Assembly: GCA_037893245.1 (NCBI GenBank)
Contig: JBAIAA010000414.1
Span: forward strand, 2,270,001-2,334,000
From: Crossaster papposus
Taxonomy: Eukaryota; Echinodermata; Asteroidea; Velatida; Solasteridae
Direction of reading: 5' to 3'
DNA: 64,000 bases
Below the pieces are notes generated by a model. It had not been told where the DNA came from and did not search any database. It saw only the letters and a program-made list of their open reading frames with translations. Positions 57,165-64,000 of this stretch are shown here, one piece after another. The translations under genes and the position numbers were made by a program. Every line of letters starts with the position of its first letter. The stretch's first letter is position 1.

Positions 57165-57220
57165 AAAAGTGTACGGTTTGTACACTTGGGAAAATGTTGA
57201 TAATTGTGAACGGCCCCTTA

Positions 57221-58240
57221 ACAGTATCGCCTAAATTAAACATTACCGCAAATTGCTGCTAGAGGGCGCCATTTCACTTTATCATGGCTTGCTTAACTGC
57301 ATTGGTTCAACGTTCTCGATGAGCCAAACTAAAGTGTATAAACATGGGAAGAACTTGAAGATATAAAACAAAACGTCTGATATGCATGTTTTTAAAAGAG
57401 ATTCGAAAAAATATGTCTTTCAAGAAATGTTAAACTCTTAATAAAGAAACATGTATCCTTAGTCTTTTTTAGAAATTGATTTTGTACATTTTGTTTTTCT
57501 TTGATATTGTAATTGTTTGCAATGTTCTTATTTTTTTCCTTCAGCCACTGGAAAATTGTAATACAAAAATTATAAATGAAATAAAATAAAAGACTCCATC
57601 CAAGAATACTATCGGAAAATAAGAAACTCTCATGTATACTCGCTATGATATTGTAGTTCAGTCAATTTACATCAAATTAGGGCCTGACCTAGAAGTAATT
57701 GCAATATAATTTATGTTAACACGGTCACGCGGGAGAACTATTATTCTTTGACATTTGGCCATTGCTATGGTGTTGCTGCACTCGTATTTGATCTTGAATC
57801 CTAAACATTAGCTTACAAAGGCATATCAATCGAAGCAAGTGACCAGGCAGATTGTTCGAGGACAAAAAGTAATAAAAAATGGTTCAAAAACTTAATAGAA
57901 AACATTAGATTGTTCACATGTTGTTTGTTTATTTATTTGAAGTTGTTTGACGCTTGATTGATTTCTATTGCAATTTAGTTCTGGGACTTAGCGTAAATTG
58001 ACTAAACTATTTCGCCCTGACGCATCCACAGTAAAAACGTGTGAGCAGAAAACATGTTGGCCTCGAATTACACAGTACTGTGCAGCAGTAAACAGGTCAC
58101 CCCTAGCAACAAAGTGGTGGGTTCTACCGTTGTAGAGGGGGGCATGCAGCTCCACACAAAGGAAATCAGACAACTCAATTTTAGTTTTATGAGAGCAAGC
58201 GCTTTTACTTTGTACATGTGTATTGAAACAAAAATATAAC
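57221..58240. other. Mostly non-coding; short repeat at 57655-57745
   Basis: 57655-57745 matches 44620-44720. No supportable gene elsewhere in the interval. Confidence 0.5.
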
Positions 58241-58249
58241 ACTTTCTTG

Positions 58250-58757
58250 CAGAGTTGTAATGACTAGTCAATGACTCGACTCGAATCGAGTTACATTTTG
58301 TTGGCGACTCAACTCGACTCATGTCCCAATGTGTAAATGACTCCACTCGACTCGACCCGACCGCAGGCAAATGACTCGATTTGATACGAGTCCCTCATGA
58401 GAATAACCCAAAATGAGAGCAAAACGACTTACGCCAGTGTCGGTTCATGTCACGTTTATGTTGGCGAAGAATAAGTACACATTATGGTATATTATACAGT
58501 GGCCGTCTGTAAACGTTTTCCTTTCTCTACGATACAATAAACATTCGTGTCATGGATTTCCACCTTGTGTTTCTGTAACGTGTTTATTTATTAGTGACTC
58601 GAATTGACTCAAGCTAAACACATGACTCAACTCGACTACACACCGTGACTCGACTCGACCATCTTGACCTAATGACTCGACTCGACTCAAGTCACTTTTT
58701 TTTTAAATGACTCGACTCGACTTGAGTCACAACAATCAGTGACTCCTTACAACTCTG
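58250..58757. mobile_element. hAT-type MITE, 508 bp
   Basis: Ends CAGAGTTGTAA and (inverted) CAGAGTTGTAA are flanked by CTTTCTTG (58242-58249) and CTTTCCTG (58758-58765), an 8-bp target duplication with one mismatch. Subterminal arrays of GACTCGACTCGA words occur on both sides. 8-bp targets and CAG ends are the hAT signature. The centre (58400-58590) is unrelated to the arrays. Confidence 0.88.
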
Positions 58758-59051
58758 CTTTCCTGTTATAGGTGAAATGTAGTACATGTATATGGCAACA
58801 AAATTGCCTGTTAAATCACCATTTGTATTGTTATTTCATCGGTAAACTATCGGTAATTTACATCTCGTATTATAATTCGTACAATAGACAATTCTCATCA
58901 AAAAATATGAATGACAAGTTTTTAGTTGGCAAAATACAAAATACAACTGTATACAATGAAATGAGCCAATACGGTGCAGATAAATCTCTTTCAATCATTA
59001 AGAGCAAAACACTTGAGCTGACAATAGCAGTACATAGCCAAATACAAAGCA

Positions 59052-59639
59052 TTATGCTTGGCATAGACAAACACCCCGAATGTGAGGTATTTGTACTGTG
59101 ATCCTGTTAACAGTTACCGCTATTGTGTAGTCAATTACAATCCCTGAATACAACGAACATTTCCCTACTTTTCCCTCGGCTTCGCCATCTGGCAAACCAA
59201 GTAAATAACACTTTAAAGTACTCAAGCTAACTACATGGAGGCTATCATTAAAAACACTCACAGTAGGAAAAACAAGAACTCCTCCTGTCACCTCGGCATT
59301 ACAAAGTTAGCCGCTTAAAACTGGCTCAATAACAAGTATCCAAAATTGTATCTACCACTATAACTGTATGACAACACGTAATAAGGCCAGGTGACTGTAA
59401 TTCAGTATCTTCACTAGGCTTTTCAAAGAATTAAACATTGCAGTGAATCTATCATTCAATGAAGCTTCAATGCTATTTACCACACCTCTACCAACAGGAC
59501 ATACACCTTTATCACATTCACGTAAAATATATGTGAATGCACAAACTATGGTCTCAGCTAAAGCACTATGTGACTTAGAAATAAAGTCTGGAACAGACAT
59601 GGCTGGGATACACGTCTGGCAATGTACACAACATATCAC
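59052..59639 (-). pseudogene. Duplicated gene fragment of unknown function, copy B
   Basis: ICCVHCQTCIPAMSVPDFIS then VVNSIEASLNDR, and further on CSLYSGIVIDYT, parallel to copy A. A 2-bp loss after SLNDRFTAMF shifts the frame relative to copy A. Confidence 0.4.
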
Positions 59640-59960
59640 TTGTTAAAATACAGTATCAGACCTAAATCACTGACTTAAAATCCATCTAGTCTGCTCACAG
59701 TTTGCACAGTCAAAAATAATTAAGTCTAACCCCACTGTAGACAAAGGTACAATTGCAATTAATTCAAAAATCCACAAATTGACACAAACTTACAAAGATT
59801 TAAATGTCACACAATAATATGCCAAGACAATGAAGTCATTGATAAAACATCCTTCACACTGGTGTGAACTACAGTGCAAAATACAGTTAGCTGAAAACCT
59901 AAAGTTACATTAACGTGTGTAACAATAATATTTGGCTCAAAACCAATCAATCCAACTTCA

Positions 59961-60347
59961 AGGGATCGTACACGTTTTGTAATTGGAACCCATTGTTTGT
60001 TTCAATCCTATATAGTTATAGATATATACCATAAAACTAACCTGTACAAATTTCATTTCAAAAGGTGTTAGCGATTTCGAAATATTGCCGAAAATCTGGA
60101 GCGGTTATTTCCACGCAGAAAGAATAATCTGCATTGTAATACGCAGTCTGAGAAACGTCACTGCAGTAACGCTTCTCAGATTTAAATTTTTTGACATAAA
60201 AAGTGACATCTTTTTCCATAACCGCAGTACCTTGAAGTGAAACGTTTCTAAAAATGCATTATACTATCCAAAGCTGCTGTAGTTCTTACCAAGTAAGTTT
60301 TTATTGCCATTAATTTTTGGAGTAATTACCAAACGTATACGATCCCT
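59961..60347 (+). mobile_element. TTAA-type MITE (family 2), full copy
   Basis: AGGGATCGTACACGTTTTGT (59961) and inverted AGGGATCGTATACGTTTGGT (to 60347). TTCA precedes and TTAA follows. Copy A reads CCAACTCAAGCACAGGCC at the same place (32801-32818), the empty site. Confidence 0.85.
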
Positions 60348-60827
60348 TTAAGCACAGGCCTAAAAAACTGTCTCTAAAATAATTTTATAATTAATTATTA
60401 TTTTCAAACAGATTCATCGGAGGCACAACTGCCTAAAAACTGAACTGATCTAGCTTATCTACACAATGGTAAAATATCATTAAACACAATTCTATAAATA
60501 TAATTATACAATGAAAATTACGCAGCACACAATGTAACCGAAATGTGTCAATTAAATCCTGTCAATGCTGGGTATAGGCACGAATCACATCAATATTTCG
60601 CGACAATAAATGCACGGAAGCGAACGCGTACATGTTGTTGTCATGTAGCAGAAAATCTAAAGTCCGGCACAAAACATATCCGGATAAAAGTACGTCGTCA
60701 CTTATTATATTAAATGCACAGTGTTATTAAGGCGTAGTACAATCAAATATGCCACAGCAATACAACATGAAGGTTAAATGTCAACACATGGCTAGCTGCA
60801 CTTTACATGTACGTACGCTCTAAAATA

Positions 60828-61253
60828 TAGGTTTTCCCGGTCAATGTCGGCAAATGAGCAGCCAATTTAATTGTTCGTGCGTTCGAAATAAAGCGATTTT
60901 GCCTCTCCAGATTTTGCCGTGTTTTAAATTCAAATTAGGGCATTTATTTTAGTTTTGAGACATTCAAATTTCTTAAGCATTTTGTTCAATTTAGCATATC
61001 GTCGATCTTTTATGTGACGCACATAGAAAAGGCAGATCGTAAATTTCGTAAAGAGACAATCAATTTCGCTAATAGATTGCACAAATGACGCAAATGCCTG
61101 CCCAATAATACATTTGAATGACCGAACACACGCATTGAAAACGGTCCTGCGAATTTAAATGCTGTTTTGTTGAATTGTAGAATGTTTGTTAATGGTTATT
61201 TTGACACATTTTTAAATTGGCTGCTCGTTTGCCGAAATTGACCGGAAAACCTA
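60828..61253. mobile_element. Non-autonomous TAGGTTTTCC-type element in duplication B
   Basis: Same ends as 33471-33997, about 100 bp shorter. The missing part corresponds to about 33850-33950 of copy A. Confidence 0.85.
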
Positions 61254-61663
61254 TAGTACAATCTGACAATATAATAATGAAGTACAGGGTCGCAAAAATG
61301 ATTATCTCACAAAAATATAAAACAAATTACAACGTTAATCACTATTCATTTTACAAGGTTACCCTCCCACATGGTTTACATCATTAGGAGCATGGCCGGA
61401 GCCATACTCCCTAGAAAAACGAGATAATTTATTTGTTTATCAGTTTATGTTGATTTTCTTTGCTCGAAGCCCACATGAGAAACTTCGCTACAAGTTTTAT
61501 GGACCCATGCAAATCACTTGCAAAACTTTTAGGCAGTGTAGTCGATCGACGGTTTCAACCTGAAAATGTTCGCCTTTTGTGGACTACACAAGAAACCACA
61601 TTATGCATTAGTACTGTATGTAATTTATGTGACGCGCACAACGTTAGTATAAATTGACATTAA

Positions 61664-61766
61664 AGGTAGTATACACCATTGCTCAGTGTTCGCATTATCA
61701 GAAATGGGTGGATTTGGTGAGTTTTACTTTTTAGTTTAACTGGTCGTCCGAAGTTTTACAATCATG
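61664..61766 (-). mobile_element. Solo end of TTAA-type MITE (family 1)
   Basis: AGGTAGTATACACCATTGCT after TTAA (61660-61663). Matches the first 100 bp of 62712-63055 up to TTTTACAATCATG, where LINE sequence begins. Confidence 0.75.
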
Positions 61767-62150
61767 AAATATATGGACCACTAGTTTGGTTATTTCGTCA
61801 GAAACAATGTATTGAGACAATTCAACGGCGCTTCACAAAATCGTGCCTTACTTACAACGTTGCCATGCCTTCTCACATAATATGAAGAACGCTTATCTAA
61901 ACCTAAACTTCCCCCTCTTTATAATAGACTCATCTTCTTAAGTATTTATTTTGTCATCAAATGTCTCTATAAACATTCTATCATCCCACTACATTTTCTT
62001 CCACAGCCAAACACAAAGAAGACGGACACTTCGCTCTTTAAACTTTACTATTGCCCACCTAACTGTGTGATATTTTCTGTATTTACCCTCTTCCCTAGAT
62101 TTTTATTTCACTTCCGTGTGACCTCCAAAATCTCTGTCTAAAACCCTCTC
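61767..62150 (+). pseudogene. LINE ORF2 C-terminal fragment (CR1-like)
   Basis: The frame reads IYGPLVW and CIETIQRRFTKSCLTY, then after a shift YEERLSKPKLPPLYNRL followed by a YKHSIIPLHF-like stretch. IExxQRRFTK...YxxRLxxxxLPxLxxRRxxxxLxxxYK is the well-known post-RT C-terminal pattern of CR1/Jockey-like elements. No RT core upstream; 5' truncated. Confidence 0.75.
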
Positions 62151-62711
62151 CAAAAGACTGTTTTCGTTGCGGGATCACCTCTTTGACCATGTTTCAATTT
62201 CTCATGCTTTTTAGATTAGTGGAATATTTACATGTACGTGTACAGTCGGCTCTCGTTTGTACAGACTCAGCCGGATCTGTGTATTTCTGTTTTAATGTCA
62301 TTGTTTGTTTTGCCCCAAAATGAAGTAAATAAAAATGTAAATGGATGCCGGCAAGAAAGGGGAAAAGGCGTTTGTTTAATATTATTTAATTTTACCACGT
62401 TTGCTGTCTTGATTGGGATAATTCTAAGCTATATAGACTGGTGCTTCAAAGGGCTCGTGTTATTTTAAACAGAAACGAGTCGGGGTACGATGCACCAAGA
62501 TAAATGTCCCCAATGCCGCACTTGTATCACGTCGATCGGGCTCCAAATTTCCCTTTTATTTCTTGGAAATAGCAGGTCATGTGCTAATGCAAATTCACAG
62601 GCAGCCTTATAATGTACATGTACTTCCTACCAAACAGGTAATTTCAGCTGCCCCCAAAAATGACACCGATAAAAAATTAAAAATAGAATGTAGCGTAAAC
62701 GTTAATGTTAA

Positions 62712-63055
62712 AGGTAGTATAGGGCCTACACCATTGATTGCTTGAATTATCATGAATGGGTGGATTTGGGGGTTGAATTTTATAGTAAATATCGTATAAT
62801 TGATCTGTTTGAAGTTTTACAATCATGGATGCCCAGGAAAGCATCACAAACGGCGTTCGTTTTCAACCGGCGTCGGGCAGTGGTTCTTATGTTAATTGTT
62901 CTTGTTTTTTTACGATCGCCGTAACAATTATAAAATATCTAGCGCAATCATTTAGTTGGATGCCGACTTTAATTATTTACTTTCAAATAAGTAAAATATT
63001 TCTTAATAATTCGGTAGTGAAAAGAATCGATATCTGCAAATGGGGTATCCTACCT
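62712..63055 (-). mobile_element. TTAA-type MITE (family 1), intact target duplication
   Basis: AGGTAGTATAGGGCCTACAC ... GGGGTATCCTACCT between TTAA at 62708-62711 and 63056-63059. Confidence 0.9.
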
Positions 63056-64000
63056 TTAAGTTACTCGTTCGGTTACTACCGTCAATAAAACTTTAGTTCG
63101 GCCACTGGTTTTAGGCTTTAATTTGGAAAAAATAATAAGTCCCCCGTCAAATTAGAAAGAAAACAACCTGTGCCAGGTGAAGGTGATATAACAAGGTGAA
63201 GGTGATATGGTTTTAATATTACCTAAATCCATAATCGAAAATTCGCTCAATTCTCACTATTAATTTGTATTTGGACTGGTGGTAACACAAAGTTAATCAC
63301 ATCAGTTTCGTTATGGAGCAGGTCACAAATGCTAAAAACAACACAAATTTATTATTCATTCAAGAGCATCATATTCTTTTAAATGTTTCCGAAAATATTC
63401 ATACGATGGAATTGGCGTCGGGGTAATGTAAATTCAATATTTGTGTATATTGTAAACATACGTCGGAAGGCCACGTCTACAATGTTGCATTTCTTTCATA
63501 TGATAATATTTTAAACAAGAGTAATTGTGCGGTAAAAACATCTTTACCATATTGTCTTTAGAGCTGAATTCATGCATTAATTTTAAGTGCTGCACGTGTC
63601 CGATGATCTAACGTTCTGCACGGCTTACAAGTCCAAAACGAGTCACGCTCATTTAGTATCGTACGAATTTTGACAATAATTTGACAATAGTTGTTAACAG
63701 CCAAAAAAACAAAAACTTTCCTTTGAAGGTTATAGTTTTATATAGGTTTTTCTGGCTATTTTAAAACATTTTTATTTTCATATTCGAATTTACCCACTCT
63801 CAAATTCAATTTCGTTCGAAGAAATATTTCACACGCTTTTACCAAACCAATTAAGTAATTCACCATTCAATTTAAACGTTTCGTCACCCCTTCTAAACAC
63901 CAGGTCGAGAATATTCGTCATTACAGACCAGATTCGTCTATAGCAACAGCTTAGACCAATTTCATCTGTAATGACGAATATTCTCATTCCAATGTATAAA

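Larger units (their letters stand above)
53454..57217 (+). mobile_element. Harbinger/PIF-like element, 3.76 kb, TTA target duplication
   Basis: The first 28 bp of each end are identical (GGGGCCGTTCACAATTATCA onward), similarity continues through GTACAAACCGTAC, and TTA flanks both ends (53451-53453 and 57218-57220). A 3-bp TWA target and GGGGCCGTT ends are characteristic of PIF/Harbinger. A second internal inverted pair (TGATCTCTATAACTGGATAG) lies at about 53659 and 56639. No DDE nuclease was found; one coding segment sits at the right end. The near-identity of the ends argues for recent movement. Confidence 0.75.
58866..64000. repeat. Large duplicated segment, copy B (partner 30940-35000)
   Basis: Colinear with 31340-35000 and extended by insertions at 59961-60347, about 61496-62150 and about 62290-63310. 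It still matches copy A at the window edge (GACGAATATTCTCATTCCAA). Confidence 0.85.

Overview
This is a transposon-dense, intron-bearing animal genome segment with moderately low GC. The only intact long reading frames of host character are two secreted PAN/apple plus fibrinogen-C-domain lectin-like genes (fibrinogen-related proteins, FReDs). Several things suggest a marine invertebrate, probably a deuterostome such as an echinoderm, hemichordate or cephalochordate: FReD expansion, a tRNA-derived SINE, a DIRS-type tyrosine-recombinase retroelement, CR1/Jockey-type LINE pieces, and IS630/Tc1, Harbinger-like and hAT DNA elements. The species cannot be fixed from the sequence alone.

Layout. 0-4.8 kb holds tandem duplications, homopolymers and MITE pieces. 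4.8-7.4 kb is a broken DIRS element: a gag ORF, then a SINE, then a short RT/RNase H stub, running into a two-phase minisatellite (29 units of 14 bp followed by 25 units of 12 bp). 8.8-14.7 kb holds a TTAA-flanked MITE, FReD gene A (minus strand), and a large inverted duplication of the FReD upstream region around a fold-back element. 15.5-19.6 kb is a 4.1-kb palindromic transposon complex that reads as one family member inserted into another in opposite orientation. It carries a frame-shifted gene for a domain of unknown function. 22.9-25.0 kb is a 5'-truncated LINE (minus strand). 27.8-30 kb holds two MITEs and a THAP-like exon remnant.

30.9-35.0 kb and 58.9-64.0 kb are two copies of a large duplicated segment. 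They differ by datable insertions, which gives filled/empty-site pairs inside one window. 36.4-37.9 kb is FReD gene B with its conserved upstream region. Its 3' flank is cut by a TAGGTTTTCC-type transposon end. 39.7-43.7 kb is a 4-kb transposon of that family encoding a decayed IS630/Tc1-like DDE transposase, with two other elements nested in it. 48.0-50.8 kb is bounded by short inverted repeats and contains a decayed multi-exon gene for the same unknown domain as the 15.5-19.6 kb complex. 51.9-53.2 kb is a TA-flanked element with arrays of perfect TGACGTCA palindromes. 53.5-57.2 kb is a TTA-flanked Harbinger-like element with one coding exon. 58.25-58.76 kb is a hAT-type MITE with an 8-bp target duplication.

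How it works together: the two FReD genes are the functional payload, probably secreted calcium-dependent recognition lectins. Nearly everything else is layered mobile DNA, in which autonomous or formerly autonomous elements sit beside short non-autonomous relatives sharing their ends. No tRNA, rRNA or CRISPR array was recognised. All splice and domain calls are by eye from the sequence, without database searches.
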